From positions 2,418,001-2,482,000 of the forward strand of contig OZ250162.1 in assembly GCA_965238025.1 (NCBI GenBank): a stretch of DNA of 64,000 bases, in the 5' to 3' direction. The position numbers and the translations under genes are program-made. Below the pieces are notes generated by a model. That model had not been told where the DNA came from and made no database searches. It saw only the letters and a program-made list of their open reading frames with translations. The stretch is from Pelagihabitans sp965238025. Lineage in GTDB: Bacteria > Bacteroidota > Bacteroidia > Flavobacteriales > Flavobacteriaceae. This document shows positions 42,629-51,199 of the stretch, one piece after another; position 1 is the first letter of the stretch, and the number at the start of each line of letters is the position of its first letter.

Positions 42629-43198
42629 ATGTGGGAAACCCTGATACAAAATGACAAAGAGCTTTTTCTTATGCTCAATAATATGGGTTCGCCTGCCTGG
42701 GATTCTTTTTGGATGTTCCTTACCCATAAGTTAAGTGCCATACCGCTCTACGCCGCATTACTTTTTCTTTCCTATAGAAAATTTGGGATAAGGTCTACCC
42801 TAGTGTTGCTTGTTGCCGTTGCGTTAATGATAACGGTTACCAATGGTCTGGCTGACTTTTTTAAATATGGTGTTCAGCGTCTAAGACCCTGTTTTGATCC
42901 CGACATAACTGAGGCCGTTCGCTTGGTAAAGGACTATTGCGGTGGCAAATTTGGGTATTTTTCCGCCCATGCGTCCAATACGTCGGCCGTGGCAATGTTC
43001 TTTGCAATTTTATTGAAGTCCCAACACCGTTACATCTTAATTTTTCTGATGGTCTGGGCATTTTTGGTAGCATATAGTAGAATTTACATTGGCGTACACT
43101 TTCCATTAGATGTGTTTTCAGGCATTGCAATCGGCCTGTTTTTCGGATGGTTGTTTGCAAAGTTGTATATATTTGCACTCCACAGACTCCCCAAATGA
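42629..43198 (+). CDS. PAP2-family membrane phosphatase
   Basis: The ATG at 42629 is preferred over a GTG six bases earlier; the product has 189 residues. It contains the three phosphatase motifs in order: KYGVQRLRP (KX6RP), YFSAHASNT (with the histidine) and YSRIYIGVHFPLDV (SRX5HX3D). These form the acid phosphatase site on the periplasmic side of the membrane, which probably dephosphorylates undecaprenyl pyrophosphate or another lipid phosphate. Its stop overlaps the start of the next glycosyltransferase gene (ATGA). Confidence 0.9.
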   Translation: MWETLIQNDKELFLMLNNMGSPAWDSFWMFLTHKLSAIPLYAALLFLSYRKFGIRSTLVLLVAVALMITVTNGLADFFKYGVQRLRPCFDPDITEAVRLVKDYCGGKFGYFSAHASNTSAVAMFFAILLKSQHRYILIFLMVWAFLVAYSRIYIGVHFPLDVFSGIAIGLFFGWLFAKLYIFALHRLPK

Positions 43199-44853
43199 TC
43201 TCTAATCGAAGATACTGGTTTTTACTTTTTTTAATCTTTCTGGTGTACCTCGTTGGGATGTTCTCTACGCTTATTGAAAACGATTCTGCCCAGTTTGCCG
43301 TAATGGCAATGCGTATGTTTCAGGAAAACGATTTTATCAACCTTTTTAAAGGGCCGCTTGAGTATTTAGATAAGCCGCATATGCACTATTGGCTGGCAGG
43401 CCTGTCCTATAAAATTTTCGGACTTCATGATTGGGCGTATCGTATCCCCGCAATTTTGGCCACTCTTTTAGGGGCTTTTAGCTGTTATGGCCTGGGAAAA
43501 CTCCTGTATAACATAGATACGGGTAAGTTGGCAGCTTTGATTTTTATGACCGCCCAAACCATTGTACTTTCCGTTATCGATGTGCGAACGGACGCCGTAC
43601 TAACTGGATTTGCCATCTTCGCGATTTGGCAATTAGCATCGTATATTGAAACAGGGTCGCTCAAAAATGTTCTTTTGGGAGCATTGGGAACAGGAATTGC
43701 ATTTTCTACCAAAGGGCAGATTGCTCTTTTGGTCGTTGGCTTGCCTTTATTATGCCATCTGGCCTATACACGAAAATGGAACCGGTTTTTGAGTTGGAAG
43801 GTCGTGGCGGCACTGGCCGTATTTATGATTGCCATTGCACCAATGTTATATGCCTATTACCACCAGTTTGATTTGCATCCAGAAAAGGTGATTCGGGGTA
43901 GGGGTGAGCGTAGTGGTATCTTTTTTATTTTTTGGGAACAGAGTTTTGAGCGTATGAGTGGTGAAGGAATGGGCAAGAATAGTAGCGACTTTTTTTTCTT
44001 TTTCCATACCTTCCTATGGGTGTTCCTACCTTGGACAGTGATAGCGATTCTCGCGATTCTTGACCGTGTTAAAACTTTGTATAAGATCCGGTTTGCGTAC
44101 AATCCAAAATACGAATTCTTGACTTTGGGGGGTATTGTTCTCATTTTTATTGTCATCAGCTTTGCCCAGTTTAAACTGCCCCATTATTTAAATATTTCCA
44201 TTCCACTGTTTTCAGTGCTTGCAGGGGCCTATCTCTATCAGTTGCAGCAGCAGTTCAAGGAAAAAACCTTGAAAATACTTTTGGCAGTGCAGTACTTTAT
44301 TTTGGCAATTGTTTTTATAGCAGCTGTGTTAATCTGTTTTTATGTATTTAAATTCGACAACCTGCTCCACTATCTCTGGATGGTTCCCTTAATGGCAATA
44401 GGAATATGGTATAGTTTAAAGCGGGAAGGTCATTATTATAGAATCATAACGGTATCAGCATTTGCTGCTATCATTCTGAATGCGGTTATGAATGTCCATT
44501 TTTACCCTTCTTTGTTAAAATATCAGGCGGGGAGTGAGATGGCCAAGGTAGTTCTCAAAAAAGACATACCAACAGATAGGGTTTACAAACTTTCCGATAG
44601 GCACAGCTGGTCATTGGATTTTTATAATAAAAAACCGGTGATCATTTCCGATATGGAGGGAATAAGGGGAAGACAGGACATCTGGGTCTATGCAACCGAT
44701 GCGGAACTTACCGAACTGAATCAAAACGGATTTGATTGGGACATACAGTATACCAAGGAAGATTTTAGGATTACCCGTCTACAGGCCAAATTTCTTAACC
44801 CTATTACCCGAAGGAAAGTGCTACGGAAAATGCATTTGATCCATATTTATTAG
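43195..44853 (+). CDS. GT39-family (ArnT/PMT-like) membrane glycosyltransferase
   Basis: The ATG at 43195 overlaps the PAP2 stop and gives 552 residues. There are about 11 helices, and the first external loop contains IENDSAQFAVMAMRMFQENDF with the acidic pair that binds lipid-phosphate sugar in this family, then LDKPHMHYWLAGLSYKIFG. It transfers a sugar from a polyprenyl phosphate to lipid A, protein or another acceptor in the periplasm. The coupled PAP2 phosphatase suggests lipid-carrier recycling. Confidence 0.87.
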   Translation: MISNRRYWFLLFLIFLVYLVGMFSTLIENDSAQFAVMAMRMFQENDFINLFKGPLEYLDKPHMHYWLAGLSYKIFGLHDWAYRIPAILATLLGAFSCYGLGKLLYNIDTGKLAALIFMTAQTIVLSVIDVRTDAVLTGFAIFAIWQLASYIETGSLKNVLLGALGTGIAFSTKGQIALLVVGLPLLCHLAYTRKWNRFLSWKVVAALAVFMIAIAPMLYAYYHQFDLHPEKVIRGRGERSGIFFIFWEQSFERMSGEGMGKNSSDFFFFFHTFLWVFLPWTVIAILAILDRVKTLYKIRFAYNPKYEFLTLGGIVLIFIVISFAQFKLPHYLNISIPLFSVLAGAYLYQLQQQFKEKTLKILLAVQYFILAIVFIAAVLICFYVFKFDNLLHYLWMVPLMAIGIWYSLKREGHYYRIITVSAFAAIILNAVMNVHFYPSLLKYQAGSEMAKVVLKKDIPTDRVYKLSDRHSWSLDFYNKKPVIISDMEGIRGRQDIWVYATDAELTELNQNGFDWDIQYTKEDFRITRLQAKFLNPITRRKVLRKMHLIHIY

Positions 44854-44934
44854 CATTGTTTGTGCTTGGGATATGGACGTAAGGTCTGTATCTTTAATTG
44901 TTTGGGTAAAGAAAATCATAAAATTTAATCTACT

Positions 44935-45402
44935 ATGGAGAATGATAAAAATTTTGTCAGAATGGCAATTGAAATGGCCAAAGAATCCAAACGGAAAAAT
45001 AATTTACCATTTGGTTGTGTTCTCGTAAACAAAGAAGGAGCTATCATAACAAAGGGAGAAAACACTATCAATACAGACAATGATTGTCTTGGACATGCCG
45101 AAATCAACTTGATTAGAGAGGCCTGTAAAATATATGATTATGCCTATTTAAACAGCTGTACCATTTACACAAGTGACGAACCATGTCCCATGTGTACTTC
45201 CGCCATTTATTGGAGTGGAATCGGGAAGTTGGTTTACGGATTAAGTAAATCAGAATATTATAGAATCGCAGGGCGGGATAATCCGAATTGGGTATTTGAA
45301 ATGCCCACTAGGGAATTGTTGGCGAAGGGTGGAAGAAAACTTGAGGTAGTAGGGCCTTTATTGGAAGACGAAGCTTCCATTTTGCATTTAGATCAAGATT
45401 AA
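44935..45402 (+). CDS. CMP/dCMP-type nucleoside deaminase
   Basis: The 155-residue protein has the zinc-dependent deaminase motifs: H54 and catalytic E56 in GHAEINLI, and C84 and C87 in DEPCPMCTSAIYW. Its short length and DEPCPMC context resemble guanine deaminase/tRNA-adenosine deaminase relatives. It deaminates a nucleobase or nucleoside in the cytoplasm; the exact substrate is uncertain. Confidence 0.88.
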   Translation: MENDKNFVRMAIEMAKESKRKNNLPFGCVLVNKEGAIITKGENTINTDNDCLGHAEINLIREACKIYDYAYLNSCTIYTSDEPCPMCTSAIYWSGIGKLVYGLSKSEYYRIAGRDNPNWVFEMPTRELLAKGGRKLEVVGPLLEDEASILHLDQD

Positions 45403-45438
45403 AAACACAATAAAATTGATCGATGTTTTTCCCCTAGG

Positions 45439-46311
45439 TCAATTCAAAGTCTTCAATTCTGGTTTCTTTAAATGATAAATTACACCAAAAAGCGAAATTG
45501 CGGCAGTAATCAAAAAGAACATCATACTGATACCCACAGCAGTATTTTCATTTAAACCTAGTAGCTCCGCCCCGTAGTAAAAGGTAAGTTCCCGGCTGCC
45601 AATACCCCCTATAGTCAATGGTAATACCGACACTATGGAAGAAATCATAAAAACAAAAAGATAGGCGATTGTATTCAGAGGTATTGAAAGTGCTTTTAAA
45701 ATCAATAGGATGCTCACAATCTGGGTTCCTTGTACCAGAGCAGAATAGCCAAAAGACTTCCAGAATACGGGCAACAATGATTCAAAGAACTTTTTGTTGA
45801 GAAGCCAAAAAACAAAAATCGCTATTACTGCGAGTGCGGCAATCGCCAACCTGAACTTTATGAAGTGTTCATTTTCGATCAAAATGGCAAATAAACTGCT
45901 AAACAGAAAAATCAATAACAAACCACTTAAGCGATCTAATATCAGGGCCGATATAACCCGTTTTGTTTTTACGGGAAATCTTTTTTGTATGATATAGCCC
46001 TTATACGCATCTCCTCCTATCCCACCGGGAAGGAAGAGATTGTAGAACATACCCAACAAATACAATTTTAAATTACTTTTTTGGGTCAGCAGCACTCCTA
46101 ATTGATGAAAATACAAGTTCAGGCGAAAAGATGCGAAGACCTTTGAGAGTGCTATAAAAAGCGCAGCCAAAGCAAGATAAAATAGTTTTGTTTTACCAAG
46201 GATGTCCGCAACTTCCTTAAAATCCAGTTTGGTGAAAACAAAATAAATCAGGGCGGCACTAACCAGTACCTTGAGTGCCGTGATAGCATGTTTACGATGC
46301 CCGCCCACCAA
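45439..46311 (-). CDS. UPF0104/flippase-like integral membrane protein
   Basis: The 290-residue protein has about eight helices and the family signature LGMFYNLFLPGGIGGDAYKGYIIQKRF, with LTIGGIGSRELTFYYG near the end, as in lysylphosphatidylglycerol synthase transmembrane regions. The catalytic aminoacyl domain is absent. Such proteins are thought to flip lipid-linked substrates. The start is TTG or the adjacent GTG; it overlaps the end of the glycosyltransferase gene by 20 bases, so the two are coupled. Confidence 0.85.
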   Translation of the reverse strand: MVGGHRKHAITALKVLVSAALIYFVFTKLDFKEVADILGKTKLFYLALAALFIALSKVFASFRLNLYFHQLGVLLTQKSNLKLYLLGMFYNLFLPGGIGGDAYKGYIIQKRFPVKTKRVISALILDRLSGLLLIFLFSSLFAILIENEHFIKFRLAIAALAVIAIFVFWLLNKKFFESLLPVFWKSFGYSALVQGTQIVSILLILKALSIPLNTIAYLFVFMISSIVSVLPLTIGGIGSRELTFYYGAELLGLNENTAVGISMMFFLITAAISLFGVIYHLKKPELKTLN

Positions 46312-47251
46312 TGGTAACTTTTTTAATGCGATACGGTCGTTTGTTCTGACTTTCGTAATAGGTGCGAATCAACAACTCCATCACAATACCTATGGTAAAG
46401 AGTTGAATTCCGGCCAAGATGAACATTAATCCAAAAATCAATAACGGGCGCGTACCAATGTCCTGACCTAAATAGAATTTTACAAACAATAGATATATAT
46501 TGATGAAAACCCCCATTAGGATCATTAAAAATCCGAAAATCCCGAAAAGGTGAATAGGCCGCTGAAAATATTTTCGAATAAAAAGGAGCAACATCATATC
46601 GGCAACCACCTTAAAAACACGTTCTAAACCATACTTTGAAACCCCTGAATGACGTGCATGATGCTTTACGGGAACTTGTTTTATTTGTGCACCTTCCAAA
46701 TATGCCAATAGATTAATAAAGCGGTGCATTTCGCCATATAGATTCAGTTCTTTTGCAATATCTTTTGTAAATACTTTTAAGGCACAGCCATTGTCCTTGA
46801 TATCTAGTTTGGTTACCCGACGGACTAAAAAGTTAGCTATTTTAGAAGGTATTTTTTTGATTAGGGAATCCTTTCGTTTTTGACGAATACCGGTCACCAC
46901 ATCGTAATCATCGTCCACTGCAAATTTTAGCATTTCAGGAATATCACTAGGATCGTTTTGAAGGTCCCCATCCATGGTAATGATATATTCTCCTTTGGCG
47001 TAATCCAAACCTGCGGCTAGCGCAAGGCTCTGACCATAATTTTTCTTGAGCTCTATAAGATGTACTTTATCGTCCTTAAGTCCTTTGACGGTTCTTCGGG
47101 TAGCATCCCTCGAAAAATCATCGATATAAATAATCTCGTAACTGTACCCAACAAGACTTTCGTGTATTTTTTCAGTAAGGAGCGTAACATTGTCCTCTTC
47201 ATTATAAAGGGGAATTACGATTGAAAGCAGGTCATTGGTAACAGGCGTCAT
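46292..47251 (-). CDS. GT2-family glycosyltransferase (polyprenyl-phosphate type)
   Basis: The ATG giving MTPVTNDLLSIVIPLYNEEDNV starts at 47251; the product has 319 residues. The GT-A domain has IIYIDDFSRDAT, EYIITMDGDLQNDPSDI (the DXD metal site) and GLERV. Two C-terminal helices (about 225-305) are like those of DPM1/ArnC enzymes that load sugar onto undecaprenyl phosphate. It is coupled to the flippase-like gene downstream, which suggests synthesis then translocation of a lipid-linked sugar. Confidence 0.88.
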   Translation of the reverse strand: MTPVTNDLLSIVIPLYNEEDNVTLLTEKIHESLVGYSYEIIYIDDFSRDATRRTVKGLKDDKVHLIELKKNYGQSLALAAGLDYAKGEYIITMDGDLQNDPSDIPEMLKFAVDDDYDVVTGIRQKRKDSLIKKIPSKIANFLVRRVTKLDIKDNGCALKVFTKDIAKELNLYGEMHRFINLLAYLEGAQIKQVPVKHHARHSGVSKYGLERVFKVVADMMLLLFIRKYFQRPIHLFGIFGFLMILMGVFINIYLLFVKFYLGQDIGTRPLLIFGLMFILAGIQLFTIGIVMELLIRTYYESQNKRPYRIKKVTIGGRAS

Positions 47252-47294
47252 ATATGGTTTATTGCTTGGGCAAAGGTATGTTTTTTGGGATGAT

Positions 47295-48338
47295 TTACGA
47301 CTTGTTTTTTCGGAGTTGCAATAAAATCTCGGCCGCACGGAAGGGGGAAATTGTGTTTTTCGATACCTCTTCGAGAAGTTCGTTTAATTTCAATGATATT
47401 TCCGTGTCGTTGTAGAAATCGGTTTTTAGTCGATCGTCTATTGTTTGCAAAAGCCAATTTTGGTTCTGGGTTTTACGTTTGCCATTAAAACTCCCATCTT
47501 TTTTTGCCTTGTAAATATAGTCGCTTATTACCTCCCAAGTTTCGTGGATGCCTGAATTATGTAGCGCAGAACAGGAGGTAACGGTAGGGATCCAACCATT
47601 GTTCTTTGGCGGATACAATTGCAGGGCCCTTTTAAATTCTACTTCGGCACTCTTGGCACTTTTTTCATTGGCGCCATCGGCCTTATTAATGACTATGGCA
47701 TCCGCCATTTCAATGATACCTCTTTTAATACCCTGTAACTCATCGCCTGCACCGGCCAACTTCAAGAGTAAAAAGAAATCGACCATGCTACTTACCGCGG
47801 TTTCACTTTGGCCAACACCCACGGTTTCTACTAAAATCACATTATAACCGGCCGCCTCACAAAGAATAATGGTTTCCCTGGTCTTACGGGCAACACCACC
47901 TAACGAAGTACCGGAAGGGGAGGGGCGAATAAAGGCGTTTGGATCCCGGGAAAGTTCGGCCATTCGCGTCTTGTCACCCAGAATACTGCCTTTGTTTTTA
48001 CTACTTGTAGGATCTACGGCGAGCACGGCAACCTTGTTGCCTTTAGCGGTGAGGTTTTTACCCAAGGTTTCAATAAAGGTGCTTTTGCCAACTCCTGGAA
48101 CACCAGTAATACCCACGCGAATAGAATCGGTATTCTTGTTCAAACATTTTTCAATAAGGGTATTGGCTTTTTCCCAATGATTGGTATGTGAACTTTCGAC
48201 CAAGGTGATTGCACGGGCCAAAGCCGCCTTGTCACCACTTTTTAAACCTTTGGCGAGAATCTCGGGATTCGGGAACGCGTTACGCCTACCAACAAGACTT
48301 GTGGCGTTTTCAAAATCGGTATTTTTAGATGTTGCCAA
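47295..48338 (-). CDS. meaB: MeaB-type P-loop GTPase (methylmalonyl-CoA mutase chaperone)
   Basis: The 347-residue GTPase has Walker A GVPGVGKST (about residues 79-87), switch regions DPTSSKNKGSILGDKTRM and VETVGVGQSE, and the base-recognition NKADG. It protects and reloads adenosylcobalamin into methylmalonyl-CoA mutase, which lies elsewhere. Translation probably begins at TTG two bases after the DUF2911 stop. It is followed by the glycosyltransferase and flippase genes. Confidence 0.93.
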   Translation of the reverse strand: MATSKNTDFENATSLVGRRNAFPNPEILAKGLKSGDKAALARAITLVESSHTNHWEKANTLIEKCLNKNTDSIRVGITGVPGVGKSTFIETLGKNLTAKGNKVAVLAVDPTSSKNKGSILGDKTRMAELSRDPNAFIRPSPSGTSLGGVARKTRETIILCEAAGYNVILVETVGVGQSETAVSSMVDFFLLLKLAGAGDELQGIKRGIIEMADAIVINKADGANEKSAKSAEVEFKRALQLYPPKNNGWIPTVTSCSALHNSGIHETWEVISDYIYKAKKDGSFNGKRKTQNQNWLLQTIDDRLKTDFYNDTEISLKLNELLEEVSKNTISPFRAAEILLQLRKNKS

Positions 48339-48340
48339 TC

Positions 48341-48901
48341 CTATTCGCTAAGGGGTACACAAACTTTGGTTTTATCCCAGGAAAGGCACATTTGCGTACC
48401 GCTATTTTCCTCAAAACCAATGGTAAATTTTTCTGTTTCCTGGTTCGTCACTTGCACGGGAACATTAATACTGATAGCATCCGCTTCAGGATTGCGCGTA
48501 GTATCCTTACCACCACTTAATATGGTAACACCCCAATCAGGGACCTCCCTGTTAAACATTACCGACCAAGACTCCGGATTTGGTTTCGTCCATAATGAAT
48601 AGGTGCCAATAGGTAATTTTTGTCCGTTTATGGTCAAGTCGGTTTTTGTAGTAAAGGTCGTAGGTTCATTGGCGCCAGTTCGCCATACCGCATCATAAGG
48701 TACTAAGTCCCCAAAGATCACCCTTCCTTTTTTTGAAGGGCTCGAGTAATTGACCGAGAGGTCCATCCCATTTTCAGTATATGTTACGGTCTGTTCAGGA
48801 CTGTGTTTTTTAGTTTGCTTTGTTGCATAGGGCATGCCAACGAAAATGCCCAGGAGAACCAATATTACAGCAACAATTAAAAAGCCTTTTAAAAATTTCA
48901 T
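48341..48901 (-). CDS. DUF2911 exported protein
   Basis: The 186-residue protein has one N-terminal hydrophobic segment (FLIVAVILVLLGIFVGMPYAT), then the DUF2911 domain: LSVNYSSPSKKGRVIFGDLVPYDAVWRTGANEPTTFTT, LPIGTYSLWTKPN and WGVTILSGG. The domain is beta-rich and found in Bacteroidota envelopes; no activity is known. It heads the DUF2911-meaB-GT2-flippase cluster, with two bases before meaB. Confidence 0.9.
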   Translation of the reverse strand: MKFLKGFLIVAVILVLLGIFVGMPYATKQTKKHSPEQTVTYTENGMDLSVNYSSPSKKGRVIFGDLVPYDAVWRTGANEPTTFTTKTDLTINGQKLPIGTYSLWTKPNPESWSVMFNREVPDWGVTILSGGKDTTRNPEADAISINVPVQVTNQETEKFTIGFEENSGTQMCLSWDKTKVCVPLSE

Positions 48902-48993
48902 GATTTGTAGTTTTAGATTTTAAACGAGTTCCATTCCCCCTAAAGTACTAAAATCGTCTTGATTACCTAGTTTTTTGTACTTATGCGTGACGA

Positions 48994-49899
48994 TCATAGC
49001 ACATCGAACCGATACTGCGTAGCCTGTTTATAAACTTCACCGCGGCGTAACACACTATTGGGAAACTTAGGAATATTCGGCGCATTTGGAAAACCCTGTG
49101 GTTCAAAGCAAATGGCAGGCATATGAGCAGGAGTGAAGATATTAATTATGGGTTGGTCGGTAATAACCTCCATTTGAATACCCAAAAACCATGAACTCAT
49201 TCGGGCCGCGATTCTTGTAGCCCTATCAATCACAAAAGGAGTGTCTAAAAGGATGTTCCCCAGATAGGATGGTTTTCTAAAGTCCTTATCGGTTTTTTTT
49301 ACCGAAATAAATTTACCTGTTGGTAATAGGTTCGCGTGGGTGTCTAAATATTTTGAGCTGTTGAGCTGTAATTTATGCCTTCTTAGATTGGGTGCATCGT
49401 CCAGTCTAAAATAGGAATGATTGGTCAAGCTCAGCACCGTTGTACGGTCTGTAGTAGCTTCATAATCAATATGCAATTGGTTATGCCGTAATCGATAAGT
49501 AACGAAGACTTTTAAATTTCCGGGATAGCCCTCTTCAAGGTGTTTACTGGTGTAGGAGAGCTTGATGTATGGTTCGTTGCCGTAATTTACTTCTTCAAAG
49601 TTCCAGTATTTTTTATTGAAACCTTCTTTTCCGCCATGCAAGTGTACCCCATTTTCCTTGTTAAGGTGAAAGGTTTCCCTGTCCAGTTCGAAGCTGCCAT
49701 CAGATATGCGCCCAGCATACCTTCCAATTATTGCGCCGAAAAAATGTCCGTCCGTTAAATAATCCGAAGCATTATCGTGCCCAAGGACCACATTTACGGT
49801 ATTTCCGTTGCTATCTTTCACCAATAGCTTTTGAATGATCGCTCCGTAGTTTAAGACAATCAGGGTAATATGTGGAGTGCTAATAGTAAGTTGTTTCAA
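48994..49899 (-). CDS. Galactose mutarotase (aldose 1-epimerase)
   Basis: The 301-residue beta-sandwich protein has the mutarotase motifs: HFFGAIIGRYAGRISDGSFELD, LHGGKEGFNKKYW, the catalytic-histidine segment SLTNHSYFRL and the late NIFTPAHMPAICFEPQGFPNAPN with the catalytic glutamate. It interconverts alpha and beta anomers of aldoses. No signal peptide is present, so it is cytoplasmic. The start appears to be TTG at 49899. No sugar-catabolism operon surrounds it. Confidence 0.9.
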   Translation of the reverse strand: MKQLTISTPHITLIVLNYGAIIQKLLVKDSNGNTVNVVLGHDNASDYLTDGHFFGAIIGRYAGRISDGSFELDRETFHLNKENGVHLHGGKEGFNKKYWNFEEVNYGNEPYIKLSYTSKHLEEGYPGNLKVFVTYRLRHNQLHIDYEATTDRTTVLSLTNHSYFRLDDAPNLRRHKLQLNSSKYLDTHANLLPTGKFISVKKTDKDFRKPSYLGNILLDTPFVIDRATRIAARMSSWFLGIQMEVITDQPIINIFTPAHMPAICFEPQGFPNAPNIPKFPNSVLRRGEVYKQATQYRFDVL

Positions 49900-50038
49900 G
49901 GAATAATTATTTTAATGATGCAAAATTACTCGTTTTTTGCAACATCCTATTTTTTTAACCGTCCTTATAGTGAACTTAGAAGAGTTTCAGAAAACAACAA
50001 CTAAAACTACCCGAAATTCCGGGGTCGGAAACCTACCA

Positions 50039-50605
50039 ATGTTTCAAATTGATCTGGTCGCAAAGTGCAAGAAAAATGATCGTAAAGCGCAAATGCAGCT
50101 TTATGAGCAGTATTGTCAAGGTATGTTCTGTGTGGCTATGAGGTTTTTAAAAAATGAGGATGATGCGGAAGATGTTTTACAAGAGGCTTTCATCAAGGCA
50201 TTTCAAAAGATTGGGCAGTACAAAGGGGAGGTGACTTTTGGGGCTTGGCTGAAAAAAATAGTGGTGAACCGGAGTATTGATTTTTTAAAGGGAAAAAAAG
50301 AACATATGATTGCCTTGGATGAGAGCTATATGCATATTGTCGAAGATGATGATTGGTCTATAGAAGATGGCATATCTATCGCAGAAGTAAAAACGGCAAT
50401 AGCTAGTTTGCCAGATAAATATAGGTTGGTTTTAGAGTTGTATTTGATTGAAGGGTATGATCACGAGGAGATTTCTGAAATACTCTCAATTACCAACACA
50501 GCAAGCCGTACAAGGCTATTGCGGGCCAAAGGACAATTAAAGGAATTAGTAAGCAAAAAATTAAAAACTGAAGATTCCCGCCTTCGCGAGGATGAAAAAA
50601 AATGA
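50039..50605 (+). CDS. ECF-type RNA polymerase sigma factor
   Basis: The ATG at 50039 (MFQIDLVAKCKKNDRKAQMQLYEQY) gives 188 residues; the frame stays open upstream, so a longer GTG start is possible. Region 2 has AMRFLKNEDDAEDVLQEAFIKAFQKIGQYKGEVTFGAWLKKIVVNRSIDFLKGKK; region 4 has SLPDKYRLVLELYLIEGYDHEEISEILSITNTASRTRLLRAKGQLKEL. It directs RNA polymerase to a small regulon. The next gene, nine bases downstream, encodes a probable anti-sigma factor. Confidence 0.92.
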   Translation: MFQIDLVAKCKKNDRKAQMQLYEQYCQGMFCVAMRFLKNEDDAEDVLQEAFIKAFQKIGQYKGEVTFGAWLKKIVVNRSIDFLKGKKEHMIALDESYMHIVEDDDWSIEDGISIAEVKTAIASLPDKYRLVLELYLIEGYDHEEISEILSITNTASRTRLLRAKGQLKELVSKKLKTEDSRLREDEKK

Positions 50606-50614
50606 TTATCTGTT

Positions 50615-51199
50615 ATGGCACAAGATCTAAGGAAACTTTTCAAAGAAGATAGGAAAACGGCCAATAAGGAATACACCTTAAAATCGGGCCACAAGTCGCG
50701 TTTCCTGAATCGGTTAGATAAGGAATTACCACTTGAGAAAAAGAAAAATCACTTCCCCTGGCTAAAAATAGCTGCCTCGGTTGCAATTTTATTGGCAGCA
50801 GCGGTTTTTTACTTCAATAAAGAGGTAAATAACGACCCGATTAAAACAACGTCGGTGAACGTCAATAATGCCGAAAGTAGCCCTATTTCGCTGGGAGACC
50901 TTTCCCCAGACCTTAAAAAGGTGGAGGCCTATTATGTGGCCAATATTAATCTACAGCTATCGCAACTGGAAGTTTCCCAAGAGAATAAGGATATGGCCGA
51001 TGGTTTTATGGATCAATTGGCCGATTTAAATACAGAATATAATCAGTTAAATAATGAATTGAATGCGCTCGGCCCCAATGATCAGACCATCAGTGCTCTT
51101 ATCAAGAATTTACAATTACGCTTGCAACTATTGCACAAATTAAAAACGAAGTTGAACGAATTAAAATCATCAAAAAATGAACAAGTCAAGACTATTTAA
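50615..51199 (+). CDS. Probable anti-sigma factor (single-pass membrane protein)
   Basis: The 194-residue protein has an N-terminal cytoplasmic segment with KSGHKSRFLNRLDKELP, one transmembrane helix (WLKIAASVAILLAAAVFYF, about residues 48-66) and a periplasmic helical region with a coiled-coil tendency (MADGFMDQLADLNTEYNQLNNELNAL). This layout and position directly after an ECF sigma gene suggest an anti-sigma factor, although no zinc-binding HXXXCXXC motif is present. Its end overlaps the next gene by 23 bases. Confidence 0.75.
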   Translation: MAQDLRKLFKEDRKTANKEYTLKSGHKSRFLNRLDKELPLEKKKNHFPWLKIAASVAILLAAAVFYFNKEVNNDPIKTTSVNVNNAESSPISLGDLSPDLKKVEAYYVANINLQLSQLEVSQENKDMADGFMDQLADLNTEYNQLNNELNALGPNDQTISALIKNLQLRLQLLHKLKTKLNELKSSKNEQVKTI

